This document shows positions 16,043-25,977 of a DNA stretch of 64,000 nt, in pieces. The notes under the pieces are model-generated. The model was not told the origin of the DNA. It saw nothing but the letters and a program-made list of their open reading frames with translations, and did no database searches. The stretch spans positions 1 through 64,000 of the forward strand of contig DUUM01000137.1 in the NCBI GenBank assembly GCA_012841565.1, given 5' to 3'. The first letter of the stretch is position 1. The number at the start of each line of letters is the position of its first letter. The position numbers and the translations under genes were made by a program. Source of the DNA: Candidatus Epulonipiscium sp. (GTDB taxonomy: Bacteria; Bacillota_A; Clostridia; Lachnospirales; Cellulosilyticaceae).

Positions 16043-18016
16043 TTATAATCCTTTTGCTACCTTAATAACATTTTCTACTGTAAATCCGTATTTTTCAAAC
16101 AGTAGATCTGCTGGTGCTGATTCACCGAAATGATCAATTGCAATTGTTGCACCTTCTAAGCCTACGTATTTATGCCATCCAAATGATGACGCTGCTTCTA
16201 CAGCTAAACGTTTTGTTTTGTTTTTTGGTAATATGCTATTTTTGTATTTTTCTGATTGTCTCTCAAATAGATCCATTGAAGGCATACTGATTGCTGCTGC
16301 TTTAATACCTTCTTCTGCAAGTTTAGCCGATGCTTCTACTATAAGTTGTACTTCTGATCCAGTTGCTATCATAATAATTTCTGCATCTTCTGGAAGAACA
16401 TCACTTACAACATATGCACCTTTCAAAGCCTCTTTACCTGATTTTTTAAGGACTGGTAAATCTTGACGACTTAACGCCAATGATGTTGGGTTACTTTTGC
16501 TTGTGATTGCGTAGTACCAGGCTGCCGCTGTTTCCCTTGAGTCAGCTGGGCGGAAGGTTACCATGTTAGGCATACTTCTAAGCATAGCTAACTGCTCTAC
16601 TGGCTGATGTGTTGGTCCGTCCTCTCCAACCCCAATACTATCGTGTGTAAGCACATAGGTTACTGGAAGGTTCATTAGAGCTGATAAGCGCATTGCATTT
16701 TTCATATAATCACTAAAGATGAAGAATGTCGCACAATAAGTGTGTAGGCCACCATATAACTGCATACCATTAGATATTGCTGCCATAGCGTGCTCTCTCA
16801 CTCCAAAATGTAGGTTAGGGCCTGAGTAATCTCTTGCACTAAAAGATCCTTTGCCATTCATAAATGTTTTTGTAGAAGGTGAAAGGTCTGCTGACCCTCC
16901 AATTAAGTTAGGCATAGCGTTTGCAAGATAATTAATCATATCTGATGATGATTGACGTGTTGCTTGATTTTTCTCAAGACTCCAAAAGTCTTCATCATTT
17001 AAAAAGTCTGGTAACTCATTATTATTCCAAGCATCCCACTCTTTAGCCAACTCAGGGTACGCTTGTGTGTATGATTCAAAAAGAACATTCCATTCTTCTT
17101 CTGTTTTAACACCCTCATTAACGAGTTCTTCCATATGGGCTGATACATCACTAGATACTGTAAATTCTGCTTCTGTATGTGCTAAGAACCTTCTAGCATC
17201 TCGTAAATTGTCAACCCCTAGTGGTTCCCCATGGGCACTTGCTTTACCTTGTTTAGCAGGAGATCCATATCCAATTTTTGTTTTTACTTCAATAAGCGTT
17301 GGTTGTGTATGATTTGACTTTGCAGTTTTAATCGCTTGGTCAATTTCATCAATATTATTACCGTCTTCTACGAATAGGGTGTGCCATCCGTATGCTTCAA
17401 AGCGCTTACGCACATCTTCTGTAAAGGCTATGTCCGTGTCACCTTCTATTGTTATGTTGTTTGAATCATATAATACAATTAATTTGTCTAATTTCAAAGT
17501 TCCAGCTAATGAGGCTGCCTCTGATGAGATACCTTCCATCATACAGCCATCACCTACTATAGCGAATATATGGTGGTTTACAATATCCATATCTTTTCTA
17601 TTAAAATGCGATGCCTTAAATTCTTGCGCCATCGCCATTCCTACTGCGTTAGCAATACCTTGTCCTAGTGGCCCCGTTGTTGTTTCCACACCAATTGTAT
17701 GGCCGTACTCTGGGTGACCTGGTGTAAGGCTACCAAGTTGACGGAAGTTTTTTAGGTCTTCCATTGTAAGCCCATAGCCAAATAAGTGAAGAAGAGAATA
17801 TATAAGCATGGAACCATGCCCTGCTGATAAGACGAACCTGTCCCTATTTGTCCAGTTTGGATTTTTAGGATTATGTTTCATATTTTTGGCCCATAATGTA
17901 TACGCCATTGATGCTGCTCCCATAGGAAGCCCAGGATGTCCCGAATTTGCCTGTTGCACTGCCTCTGCCGATAACATACGGATGGTATCAATTGCTGATT
18001 GCTCTATCTTTTTCAT
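16043..18016 (-). CDS. tkt: Transketolase
   Basis: The 657-residue single-chain enzyme is of normal length for full transketolase, unlike the split two-gene form. It transfers two-carbon units between sugar phosphates in the pentose phosphate pathway, using thiamine diphosphate. Visible motifs are [11 protein letters not shown] and [15 protein letters not shown]. The ThDP/Mg motif [20 protein letters not shown] continues to [28 protein letters not shown] and [20 protein letters not shown] follow. An AGGAGG site precedes the ATG, and a strong terminator follows the stop. Confidence 0.98.
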   Translation of the reverse strand: MKKIEQSAIDTIRMLSAEAVQQANSGHPGLPMGAASMAYTLWAKNMKHNPKNPNWTNRDRFVLSAGHGSMLIYSLLHLFGYGLTMEDLKNFRQLGSLTPGHPEYGHTIGVETTTGPLGQGIANAVGMAMAQEFKASHFNRKDMDIVNHHIFAIVGDGCMMEGISSEAASLAGTLKLDKLIVLYDSNNITIEGDTDIAFTEDVRKRFEAYGWHTLFVEDGNNIDEIDQAIKTAKSNHTQPTLIEVKTKIGYGSPAKQGKASAHGEPLGVDNLRDARRFLAHTEAEFTVSSDVSAHMEELVNEGVKTEEEWNVLFESYTQAYPELAKEWDAWNNNELPDFLNDEDFWSLEKNQATRQSSSDMINYLANAMPNLIGGSADLSPSTKTFMNGKGSFSARDYSGPNLHFGVREHAMAAISNGMQLYGGLHTYCATFFIFSDYMKNAMRLSALMNLPVTYVLTHDSIGVGEDGPTHQPVEQLAMLRSMPNMVTFRPADSRETAAAWYYAITSKSNPTSLALSRQDLPVLKKSGKEALKGAYVVSDVLPEDAEIIMIATGSEVQLIVEASAKLAEEGIKAAAISMPSMDLFERQSEKYKNSILPKNKTKRLAVEAASSFGWHKYVGLEGATIAIDHFGESAPADLLFEKYGFTVENVIKVAKGL

Positions 18017-18075
18017 TTAAATCCTCCTAATTATATATGATGTTTATATTATACTCTATTTATTGGCTGATGTAC

Positions 18076-19191
18076 TTATATTTTAAGATTATCTTCTAGT
18101 CTTCCCCAAGTTTCTGCTTTAAATGTATATAATAACATTGTATCCTCACTGACCTTACCTCTAAATGAATATACATTGGTTTCTTGTCTTGCCAAGAGAG
18201 CACTCGTTTTTTCCACATCCGAAAGTAATGTTCCTTTTTCCAGGTGTGTAAATAGAACACCATCAAATATAGCTGGATACAATGGTAACCCTAGTATCGT
18301 CCTTATTAAGTGATCAGTCTGTGATATGTTGCAACTTTCATTCGTGTATACGGAATTCGCTAAAGCATAGGGGTGTATATCTCTTACATAGAATTCTTTG
18401 TCTTGGTTTAAGGATATATTAACCGTAAATGTACCAACACCCTCTAGGCTTTTTACTGCTCTTTTTGCAAGTGCTATTGCCTTATTTTGAAGTGTTTTAC
18501 TAATACGAGCCGGAACATGGCTTTGTATCCAGTCATCCCCATCATAAATATCTTCTGAAACACTATAAGTATATAGTTTGTTTTTTATATCTCTTGTAAC
18601 ACCTACGGATAGCTCCATAGCTTCTAGGTGCATTTCTTCAATTAGCCAATAGTCCACTTGTTTATCTTTTTCCATTAATAAATCTACTATGTCTTCATCT
18701 GATAATAAAACAATTTCATCTGACTGATTATTTTTTGTCTGACTTTTATAGTGCTTTGTAATGCTTATTGGTAATTCTATCTCTTTTAAAAGTTCAAGCA
18801 TTTCTACTTCGCTATCTAGCCTTTTATAGTTAACAATAGGTATTCCTTTTTGCTCCATTTTCCAAAGAAACTTTTGTCTTGTGGATAAAGTTTCTAGAAT
18901 TTCAACTTGAGGGTATGCTAGGGTCTTTTCTTTAAGTAGCGGAATATAATCCTCTGGATTTTCTAGCTTTTTTGTAAATACAATAGCATCTGTTCTTTGT
19001 ATAAGCTTAAACAATGTGCTTTTGTTAAGTGGTGCAACTAAGTGCTCATCTGCAACCTTTGATGCTGGGCAGTACATATCCTCATCTACTATGGTTGTCT
19101 GTATTCCTTTTTTCTTGGCTTCTAGGCACAGTAGTGCTGCGTTAATTCCACCCCCCATAATTCCTATTTTTTCTGGTGATGTTAAACTCAT
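18076..19191 (-). CDS. Divergent PurK-like ATP-grasp protein
   Basis: The 371-residue protein starts like PurK (GIMGGGINAALLCLEAKKKG, then ASKVADEHLVAPL). It continues with an ATP-grasp fold and keeps the late region VGTFTVNISL, RDIHPYALANSVYTNESC and ISQTDHLIRTILGLPL. PurK makes N5-carboxyaminoimidazole ribonucleotide in purine synthesis. Here the family's usual PRPHNSGH-type loop is replaced (HPYALANSV), the C-terminal part is weak, and no pur genes are nearby. Either it is a diverged PurK or it carboxylates or ligates another substrate. It is 20 bp downstream of a membrane protein gene on the same strand. Confidence 0.7.
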   Translation of the reverse strand: MSLTSPEKIGIMGGGINAALLCLEAKKKGIQTTIVDEDMYCPASKVADEHLVAPLNKSTLFKLIQRTDAIVFTKKLENPEDYIPLLKEKTLAYPQVEILETLSTRQKFLWKMEQKGIPIVNYKRLDSEVEMLELLKEIELPISITKHYKSQTKNNQSDEIVLLSDEDIVDLLMEKDKQVDYWLIEEMHLEAMELSVGVTRDIKNKLYTYSVSEDIYDGDDWIQSHVPARISKTLQNKAIALAKRAVKSLEGVGTFTVNISLNQDKEFYVRDIHPYALANSVYTNESCNISQTDHLIRTILGLPLYPAIFDGVLFTHLEKGTLLSDVEKTSALLARQETNVYSFRGKVSEDTMLLYTFKAETWGRLEDNLKI

Positions 19192-19211
19192 GTAATCTTT
19201 CCTTTCTTAGC

Positions 19212-19859
19212 TTATTCATATAGCCATTTTATAGTCTTAAATGCATTATCTTTATGCTGTGATATTGTTGGAATAGATACAACATAGTCATCTTTTAAAC
19301 CTATGCTCTGTAATTTTATATTATCTTTCGCATAAAGTCCATAAACCTTTTCTTGCGGGTCATTTGCGAGTTTTCTCTTAACCAGTTTGTCTTTATTATC
19401 TTCTAATACCTGTGTTAGTTCTAGTGCGTCTTCTAAAGATTCATATATACCTTCTTCAAGGTTTACGATATACGAATCATACTTATTTTCCTCAATAATC
19501 ATAACATCTATTTCCTTAGCTTGGAACATAAGCATTAACTTTTGATTCATAGCCATGTCCATCTGAGACCCTGAATCCCAGTCTACTTGAAACATATTAA
19601 CTTCTACTTTTCCTTGTTCTCCGTTATCAATGATATCTTCAATTTCTTTTTTAAATTTTTCTACGTTCTCGTCGTCATGAGCATACATCCCCATTATAAC
19701 CACATTAACAACTGGTTTGGGTGGTTGAGGGCCAAATATTTCAAATAATAAACTAGATAGCATAAAAACGACTATTATGCCACCTAATATATGAAACCTA
19801 TAGTATTCCCAAATATGCTCTACCTTTTCTTTTTTAGTTAGTTTTTGAAACTTCGTCAT
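19212..19859 (-). CDS. Membrane-anchored extracytoplasmic protein of unknown function
   Basis: The product has 215 residues. A charged start (MTKFQKLTKKEKVEHIWEYY) is followed by one membrane segment (about 24-44) and an outside domain of 165 residues. That domain carries VVNVVIMGMYAHDDENVEKF and acidic stretches. In overall shape it looks like a small substrate-binding-protein fold without lipidation, but the family is not recognised. It is the first gene of the unit with the PurK-like gene. It is divergent from a rhomboid-like gene, with a shared palindrome between them. Confidence 0.6.
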   Translation of the reverse strand: MTKFQKLTKKEKVEHIWEYYRFHILGGIIVVFMLSSLLFEIFGPQPPKPVVNVVIMGMYAHDDENVEKFKKEIEDIIDNGEQGKVEVNMFQVDWDSGSQMDMAMNQKLMLMFQAKEIDVMIIEENKYDSYIVNLEEGIYESLEDALELTQVLEDNKDKLVKRKLANDPQEKVYGLYAKDNIKLQSIGLKDDYVVSIPTISQHKDNAFKTIKWLYE

Positions 19860-19879
19860 TTTATCACTCCCTTTGCCAT

Positions 19880-19898
19880 TATAACATATTATGTTATA
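19880..19898. promoter_or_regulatory. 19-bp perfect palindrome between divergent genes
   Basis: TATAACATA, one T, then TATGTTATA form a perfect 9+1+9 palindrome in the 81-bp gap between the gene ending at 19859 (its start) and the rhomboid-like gene at 19941. It overlaps likely -10 boxes of both strands (TATACT on plus at about 19896, TATAAT on minus at 19879-19884). An operator for a dimeric repressor would fit. Confidence 0.4.
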
Positions 19899-19940
19899 CT
19901 ATTTAAAGATTATCAACTTTTTTAGAAAGGCGTGTGTTAT

Positions 19941-20735
19941 ATGAATTGGTTAGACAAGCTTGAACGAAGACTTGGCCGCTTCGCCATACAAAATTTAATG
20001 TCATACATTATAGTAGCTCATGTTGCTATTCTTATTTTATCAAATTTTATGCCCCAGGTAGCACAACCCTTAGCCTTTAAGCTCATGCTCATACCCGAAT
20101 TAGTTTGGCAAGGGGAAATTTGGAGACTTATTACCTTTATTTTTATCCCTCCCAGTATTAATCCACTTCTAGGCGCTTTTGTATTATATTTTTATTACTC
20201 TATTAGCAATTCATTAGAAGCAGAATGGGGATCATTTAAATTTAATATTTACTATTTTATTGGTGTGATTGGAACAGCTGCTGTTTCTATGGTATTTAAT
20301 ACTGAAGGCACTCCTGATTTTCTTAATTTAACATTGTTTTTGGCCTATGCCAAAATTTTTTCGGAAGCTCAGATACGTCTCTATTTCCTCATCCCTATAA
20401 AAGTTAAGTATTTAGGTTGGGTTTACTGGATACTCTTAATTCCTAGTTTAATCTTTTCAGGTTGGGGAGGTCGTATGATTATTCTTGTATCCTTAGCTAA
20501 CTACTTCTTGTTCTTTGGCAGAACAAATATACGCGCCATAAAGACCAAAAATCAAGTGGCTCACCGCCAACGAGAGTTTAAAAAAGATAGACCTACCGTT
20601 ATCCATATTCATAGGTGCTCTGTTTGTGGCATTACAGATCGGGACAATCCTGATATAGAATTCCGTTACTGTTCTAAGTGTGATGGACGCTTTGAGTATT
20701 GTGCTGATCACATATTTGATCACGAACATAAGTAA
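19941..20735 (+). CDS. Rhomboid-like membrane protein with C-terminal zinc ribbon
   Basis: The ATG at 19941 was chosen with AGAAAGG 10 bases upstream. A GTG at 19932 is too close to that site. The 264-residue protein has about six hydrophobic helices in the rhomboid/derlin order, including WQGEIWRLITFIFIPP at about 54-69. It lacks the protease motif GxSG and the paired His, so it is probably a non-protease member. The cytosolic tail carries Cys/His pairs (CSVCG, CSKC and YCADHIF) typical of a small zinc-binding module. A terminator follows at 20748-20796. Confidence 0.65.
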   Translation: MNWLDKLERRLGRFAIQNLMSYIIVAHVAILILSNFMPQVAQPLAFKLMLIPELVWQGEIWRLITFIFIPPSINPLLGAFVLYFYYSISNSLEAEWGSFKFNIYYFIGVIGTAAVSMVFNTEGTPDFLNLTLFLAYAKIFSEAQIRLYFLIPIKVKYLGWVYWILLIPSLIFSGWGGRMIILVSLANYFLFFGRTNIRAIKTKNQVAHRQREFKKDRPTVIHIHRCSVCGITDRDNPDIEFRYCSKCDGRFEYCADHIFDHEHK

Positions 20736-20747
20736 TCCAAATAAAAG

Positions 20748-20796
20748 AGTGCTAATACCTAATGGTTTCATCTCATTGGGTGCCAGCACTTTTTTT
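20748..20796. terminator. Terminator between convergent rhomboid-like and ctpA genes
   Basis: Arms AGTGCT and AGCACT, with extra pairing inside (TACCTAATG with CATTGGGTG), are followed on the plus strand by seven T. The other strand is also capable of pairing, but with a shorter T-run. Confidence 0.75.
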
Positions 20797-20811
20797 ATAC
20801 TATCTATCTGG

Positions 20812-21987
20812 TTATTTAATTTCCATCTTTATTACTTCTATGGCTTTTTGTAATTGCAGATCTTCCGAATCTTCGAGTTTTGGTTTGAGTAGAAGTTCTA
20901 TTGGCAACAGCACTTCATAGTCTGGTTCCACGCCAATTCCATCAATACATATATCGTTAGGTGTATAGTATTTGGATGTGGTCACCTTAATGCCAGAGCC
21001 ATCTGGTATTTGCAGTATAACTTGAACGACCCCTTTACCATAGGTAGTTGTACCTACCAGCTTAGCACGTTTGTGGTCCTTAAGCGCTCCTGCAAGTATT
21101 TCTGATGCGCTTGCACTATTTTCATTTATCAGAAGTGTTATTGGAATATCTATTTGTCCTGGTGCTGATTCTAATGCTTGTATTTTATCATTTTTATCTT
21201 TGGTGTATACAATCATTCCCTCTGGTAATAATTCATCACTTATTTGGGCCACAATATTCAAAAGCCCACCTAAGTTATCCCGAACGTCTAATATAATACC
21301 TTTTGGATTTTTCTTTTGGATTTCTTCTAATGAGCTCATAAATTGTGTATAGGTTACTTCATCAAATTGCTTGATATGAATATAACCGATATCATCTGCT
21401 AACATCTTATGCTCCACCGTTGGATAAATAACATTTTCTCTTGTGATGGCTAATTCCATTGTTTTATTTTCTGAAGGTCTAAATACCTTTATATTTACGA
21501 CGGTACCAGCCTCACCTTTTATGATCTTCGGTGCTTCATCAAAATTCTCTCCGCTTAAGGCTACTCCTTCAGCTTCTATAATCTTATCTTTTGGCAAAAG
21601 CCCTGCCTTCTCTGCTGGAGAATTTTCAAAAACCTGAACTGCAGTAATGAGCTTATCAGTTTGATCTACTTGCATCATGATACCAATTCCAGCATATGTC
21701 CCACTGGTTTTTTCTTTAAACTGATCAAATTCTTCTTTGGTAAAATAATTCGTATAAGGGTCACCTACTGCAGCTACAAAACCTTTATATATTCCCTCTT
21801 CTAGCTGGCCTTCTGCAATATCCCCCACATAATTACTTTCTAATAGCTTTCTAATATATTGTAACTTATCATTTGTTGAGGCCTCTTTAGCAAAAACGTT
21901 AGGTACTAGGAACATCCCTAGCGCTAATACAATAGCCCCAAGAACACCTAATGCCATGCCACCTATAAAGCTTTTTTTATTATTCAT
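20812..21987 (-). CDS. S41-family carboxy-terminal processing protease (CtpA/CtpB-like)
   Basis: The protein has 391 residues with an N-terminal membrane anchor or signal (about 8-30). A PDZ domain (about 95-175, GIGIMMQ and NSPAEKAGLLPKDKII) and the S41 protease core follow. The Ser-Lys dyad is S293 in NENSASASEI and K318 in TTYGKGVVQ. These enzymes cut secreted or membrane proteins near the C-terminus. In Firmicutes they serve in envelope quality control and sporulation signalling. It lies directly downstream of the M23 hydrolase and ftsEX, which suggests a common role at the division site or wall. Confidence 0.94.
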   Translation of the reverse strand: MNNKKSFIGGMALGVLGAIVLALGMFLVPNVFAKEASTNDKLQYIRKLLESNYVGDIAEGQLEEGIYKGFVAAVGDPYTNYFTKEEFDQFKEKTSGTYAGIGIMMQVDQTDKLITAVQVFENSPAEKAGLLPKDKIIEAEGVALSGENFDEAPKIIKGEAGTVVNIKVFRPSENKTMELAITRENVIYPTVEHKMLADDIGYIHIKQFDEVTYTQFMSSLEEIQKKNPKGIILDVRDNLGGLLNIVAQISDELLPEGMIVYTKDKNDKIQALESAPGQIDIPITLLINENSASASEILAGALKDHKRAKLVGTTTYGKGVVQVILQIPDGSGIKVTTSKYYTPNDICIDGIGVEPDYEVLLPIELLLKPKLEDSEDLQLQKAIEVIKMEIK

Positions 21988-22046
21988 TTTATGCGCCCCT
22001 TTTATTCTATATACTGTAATTCTATTATTGAAAATCTCTTATTATA

Positions 22047-23168
22047 CTATTTTAAGTAATTAATAGGATTTTTATGCGCACCCTTTAAACGTACTTCAAA
22101 ATGACAGTGGTTTCCAGTGGAGTTTCCCGTGCTACCAATCTTAGCCACTTGGCCACCTCTTTTTACCATCGTACCTACAGAAACTGTTAAAGAAGAGTTA
22201 TGACCATACAATGTAACAAAACCACTTCCATGATCAATCATAACTGTATTTCCATATCCATTCATCCATCCTGCCGTTATAACCTTTCCATCAGCAGCAG
22301 CCACAACGGCTTTACCGTATGATGCTGGGATATCAATCCCTGTATGAAATTTATACTTTCCAGTTATAGGATGAATTCTATTGTCATAGCTAGAACTTAT
22401 ACGGTTATTTCCAGGTACCGGCCACAAAAACTTTCCACCTGTATATTGAAGCTTACTTTGCTGAGTAAGTCTTTTAACTTCTTTCTCAATGTCTTCTGAT
22501 ATCTTAATCATATTCTTAATCTGACTTTGTAATCCTTCTTCATCTTTTTCAAGTCTAGCTAGTGCTTTATCTTTTTCTTCTCGGGTTATATCTAGTCTAG
22601 ACTTCACACCTATTTGCTCTTTATAAAGGAGAGATATGCTTTGTTTTTCTGCCTCAAGTTGCTCTGTGCGAACGGCAATTTCTTCTTCTTTTTGTTTCAT
22701 ATTTTCCAACATAGTCTGATCATATTGTGCTATTTTACGAATATATTCCATTCTGTTAAGCATCTCCCAGAAGCTTTTTGATGTAAATATAACCTGTATA
22801 TATCCGACTTTTTGGTTTTTATACATAGATTCTATACGTTCTTTTCCATTTTCATACTGGACTTCTTTTGCTTCTTTTGCTATTTCTAATTGTTCTTCTG
22901 ATACTTCTAACTCTCCCTCTTTTATTTCAAGTTTTTCATTAATTTCTAATAGCTCATTTTCTACATCCACAATTACTTGGTCTAATGTTTTTAACTCTCC
23001 TTGAACCCCTACTATTTCTTGTGTTTTTTCTTTTAATTCTTTTTTCGATTCCTCAATAGAAGTTTTTACACCTTTTAATTCCTTTTTTTTCGTATCGATT
23101 TTAGAAGCATATACAGAAAATGGTAGCAGTAGTGTAATAACTAATATCATTGCTGTAACCTTACGCAT
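22047..23168 (-). CDS. EnvC/CwlO-like M23 peptidoglycan hydrolase with coiled coil
   Basis: The ATG at 23168 (MRKVTAMILVITLLLPF) gives a clean signal peptide and has GGGGG 7-9 bases upstream. The longest frame from 23255 does not. The 373-residue product has a coiled coil (about 25-230) and a LytM/M23 peptidase domain (about 250-373). Zinc ligands can be read in KFHTGIDIPA and GNHCHFEVR. It lies 14 bp downstream of ftsX. In B. subtilis and streptococci FtsEX activates such hydrolases (CwlO, PcsB) to split the wall. The sequence and position both fit that role. Confidence 0.93.
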   Translation of the reverse strand: MRKVTAMILVITLLLPFSVYASKIDTKKKELKGVKTSIEESKKELKEKTQEIVGVQGELKTLDQVIVDVENELLEINEKLEIKEGELEVSEEQLEIAKEAKEVQYENGKERIESMYKNQKVGYIQVIFTSKSFWEMLNRMEYIRKIAQYDQTMLENMKQKEEEIAVRTEQLEAEKQSISLLYKEQIGVKSRLDITREEKDKALARLEKDEEGLQSQIKNMIKISEDIEKEVKRLTQQSKLQYTGGKFLWPVPGNNRISSSYDNRIHPITGKYKFHTGIDIPASYGKAVVAAADGKVITAGWMNGYGNTVMIDHGSGFVTLYGHNSSLTVSVGTMVKRGGQVAKIGSTGNSTGNHCHFEVRLKGAHKNPINYLK

Positions 23169-23182
23169 AGATAAAATCCCCC

Positions 23183-24076
23183 TTATACTTGCAAGTGTTT
23201 CCGAATTGCAATTACGCTTCCAATAGTACCTATACTGACACCTAATATTAGGCACATGGGAATAAATCCTGATAATATAACGGATGTTTGTTGTAATTGT
23301 ATAGAATCCATAATTAACCCAAAACTATTCCTAATAGCTTTAATTGTCCATGTGTATGTACTCCATATGACAACTATTGGGATCATTCCCCCAATCAAAC
23401 CTATTGCAATTCCTTCAATCACAAATGGCGCCCGAATAAACCAGTCTGCAGCACCTATATATTTCATAATATTGATCTCTTTACGCCTTATGTAAACAGT
23501 TAGTTTTATCGTATTTGACATAAGTAATATACCTACCATGGTTAAACTCAAAATTACGATGATACTAATTAAACGGATACTCTTGTTAAGTTGAACTAGC
23601 ATAGGTGTTTCAGCCTTAAAATAACTAAGTTCCAGCTCGCCGTATTGTTCTAACGATTGAATAATAGTATCTTGATTTTCTAAATCATCCATCTTTATTT
23701 CAAAAGAAGCTGGTAATGGATTATCTTGTTTAAACTGTTCCATAATGTTTTCAATACTCGAATCCTGGCTAAATGATAGTAACGCATCATCTTGGGATAT
23801 ATATGTAACCACAGTTACACTTGGTATTGTTTCTATTTTTCTTTTCAATGCAGTGATTTCTTCTTCTTTTAAATCACTACCAATATAAGCTGTAATACCT
23901 ATATTTGATTCTATTTGTTTTAATATATAGTCTACATTAGATGCTATGGAATAAGATATGCCAAGTATTATAAGGCATAGCATTATAGTCCCAATAGATG
24001 CAAGGGACATTAATCTATTCTTCCAAATACCTAAAATACCTTCTTTCGTTAAGTATTTAAGTGTCCTAATCTTCAC
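23183..24076 (-). CDS. ftsX: Cell-division ABC permease FtsX
   Basis: A GTG start at 24076 is proposed because GGGAGG lies 8 bases before it. An ATG at 24082 has only 2 bases of spacing. The 297-residue protein has an N-terminal cytosolic part, four membrane segments, and a large outside loop after the first (about 45-160). The C-terminal FtsX block is readable as LTVYIRRKEINIMKYIGAAD. The start overlaps ftsE by 11 bases, the usual translational coupling. With FtsE and the neighbouring M23 hydrolase it should control wall splitting at division. Confidence 0.93.
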   Translation of the reverse strand: MKIRTLKYLTKEGILGIWKNRLMSLASIGTIMLCLIILGISYSIASNVDYILKQIESNIGITAYIGSDLKEEEITALKRKIETIPSVTVVTYISQDDALLSFSQDSSIENIMEQFKQDNPLPASFEIKMDDLENQDTIIQSLEQYGELELSYFKAETPMLVQLNKSIRLISIIVILSLTMVGILLMSNTIKLTVYIRRKEINIMKYIGAADWFIRAPFVIEGIAIGLIGGMIPIVVIWSTYTWTIKAIRNSFGLIMDSIQLQQTSVILSGFIPMCLILGVSIGTIGSVIAIRKHLQV

Positions 24077-24752
24077 AGTCATATCCTCCCTCACATGAAT
24101 CGCGAGTAATTCGACCTTTGTGAATTTCAATTACTCGCTTTCTAAGGGTATTCACGATTTCTCTTTCATGGGTTGCTACAACTACAGTTACACCCCTGCT
24201 ATTGATATCTTGTAGTAATTTCATAATCTCCCATGAAGTTGCCGGATCTAAATTTCCCGTAGGCTCGTCCGCAATTAAAATAGGACTGTTATTAGCAATA
24301 GCCCTTGCAAGTGCTACACGCTGCTGTTCCCCTCCTGAAAGTTGATGAGGATAGCTACGAAATTTTTTGGCTATGCCGACTAACCCTAATACCACGGGCA
24401 CTGTTCTGCGAATTTCTCTAGGACTCGCCTCAACTACCTGCATTGCAAATGCAACGTTGTCGTATACGGTTTTATTCGGTAATAATCTAAAATCCTGAAA
24501 TACAATCCCAATATCTCTTCTTAAATACGGAATATGCCTTCTTTTCAATTTAGTTATATCTTTATTGTGTACAATAAGTCTTCCACTCGTTGGTTCTTCT
24601 TCTTTCAATAACATTTTTATTAGTGTAGATTTCCCTGAACCACTGCTACCGACAATAAATACAAACTCACCTTTTCCAATAGAAAGACTTACATCCTCCA
24701 TTGCCTGTGTTCCATTAGGATATGTCTTGCTAACATTTTGTAAGCTTATCAT
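24066..24752 (-). CDS. ftsE: Cell-division ATP-binding protein FtsE
   Basis: The 228-residue ABC ATPase has Walker A GSSGSGKST, Q-loop VFQDFRLLP, signature LSGGEQQRVALARA, Walker B ILIADEPTGNLDP and H-loop VVATHERE. The start (MISLQNVSKTYPNGTQAMED) matches FtsE in length and composition. The last bases overlap ftsX. It forms a complex with FtsX in the membrane and is thought to drive conformational change that activates the outside hydrolase. Confidence 0.97.
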   Translation of the reverse strand: MISLQNVSKTYPNGTQAMEDVSLSIGKGEFVFIVGSSGSGKSTLIKMLLKEEEPTSGRLIVHNKDITKLKRRHIPYLRRDIGIVFQDFRLLPNKTVYDNVAFAMQVVEASPREIRRTVPVVLGLVGIAKKFRSYPHQLSGGEQQRVALARAIANNSPILIADEPTGNLDPATSWEIMKLLQDINSRGVTVVVATHEREIVNTLRKRVIEIHKGRITRDSCEGGYDCED

Positions 24753-24775
24753 TGTATTTCCCCCAGTAATTCTTA

Positions 24776-25882
24776 CTAATTATATTGCTGGCTAAATGTG
24801 TTCTTTTCCATATACTTCATATATTGACTTACCATAATAGTAATCTTAAAAGTGATAGCGTCATCAAATTTACGCAGATCAAGACCTGTCGTTTTTTGTA
24901 ACTTATCTAGTCTATAAACAAGTGTATTTCTATGGATATAGAGTTGTCTTGATGTTTCTGATACGTTTAAGCTGTTTTCAAAAAACTTATTAACTGTATT
25001 TAACGTTTCACCATCAAACTGCTCAATCTGTTTGCCTTGTAATACTTCTGCTATAAACATTTGGCATAATTGAAGTGGTAATTGATAAATCAATCTACCG
25101 ATTCCAAGTTCAGCATACGTTCCGATATGGCTTCCACTATTAAATATTTTCCCTACTTCTAGTGCCATGCTTGCTTCTTTATATGAGCGGGATACATCTT
25201 TTAAATCCTCTACAATTGTTCCCACGGATATATATATATTACTAATCTCTTCCGAAGAAAGTGTATCAAAAATGATCTTAGCTGTTTTTTGAATATGTTC
25301 AATATCTTCACCTTCATCTACTTCTTTAACAAGTATGACACTTTTTTCGTCTACTGCCGTAACAAAGTCTTTTGTTTTATCTGGAAACATATTTCTAAGT
25401 ATTTCTGGTATATTGGATTCTCTACTATGATAAGACTCTATAAGTACAACAACTCTGCGCACAGTATTCTCTATGTGCAACTTTTTTGCACGATTATATA
25501 TATCTACAAGTAATAGATTATCAAGTAATAGATTCTTGATAAAGTTATCTTTATCAAATCTTTCTTTATAAGCTACAAGTAAATTTTTAATTTGGAATGT
25601 TGCAAGCTTCCCTAGTTTGTATGCCTCTTCATCTTCTCCATCTACGGCAATTACGTACTCTACGGTATATTCATCATAAATCTTAAAATAATGAGATCCT
25701 TGCATTTGTTGACTATCTGCATGAGAAATTATAAAATCCTCTACCTCAAGCCTATATTCCCCTATTACATCTTCTATTGTTGTCGCTACCACTCTTGCAT
25801 CGTCATCTAAAATTGTAAATTCACGTCTTGTAATTCCCTTTAAACCGTCAATCGTATTTTGTAAAATTTGGTTAGAAACCAT
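24776..25882 (-). CDS. CdaR/PucR-family transcriptional regulator
   Basis: The ATG at 25882 has AAGGAG nine bases upstream. A TTG three codons earlier is less likely. The 368-residue protein has an N-terminal part resembling the CdaR sugar-acid sensing domain (about 1-120), a GGDEF-like middle region, and the C-terminal PucR HTH (about 310-360, LNVSETSRQLYIHRNTLVYR). Such proteins are activators that respond to sugar acids or purine-type signals. The upstream leader contains a large hairpin structure, suggesting attenuation or RNA-level control. The regulated genes are not evident here. Confidence 0.75.
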   Translation of the reverse strand: MVSNQILQNTIDGLKGITRREFTILDDDARVVATTIEDVIGEYRLEVEDFIISHADSQQMQGSHYFKIYDEYTVEYVIAVDGEDEEAYKLGKLATFQIKNLLVAYKERFDKDNFIKNLLLDNLLLVDIYNRAKKLHIENTVRRVVVLIESYHSRESNIPEILRNMFPDKTKDFVTAVDEKSVILVKEVDEGEDIEHIQKTAKIIFDTLSSEEISNIYISVGTIVEDLKDVSRSYKEASMALEVGKIFNSGSHIGTYAELGIGRLIYQLPLQLCQMFIAEVLQGKQIEQFDGETLNTVNKFFENSLNVSETSRQLYIHRNTLVYRLDKLQKTTGLDLRKFDDAITFKITIMVSQYMKYMEKNTFSQQYN

Positions 25883-25977
25883 AGTTTTCAACTCCTTGAT
25901 TATTTTGTATATATATTAGCCTTACTAGTATTTAGTATGAAATTTACTCATAGTCTTATTCTACCGTATATCTTAAT

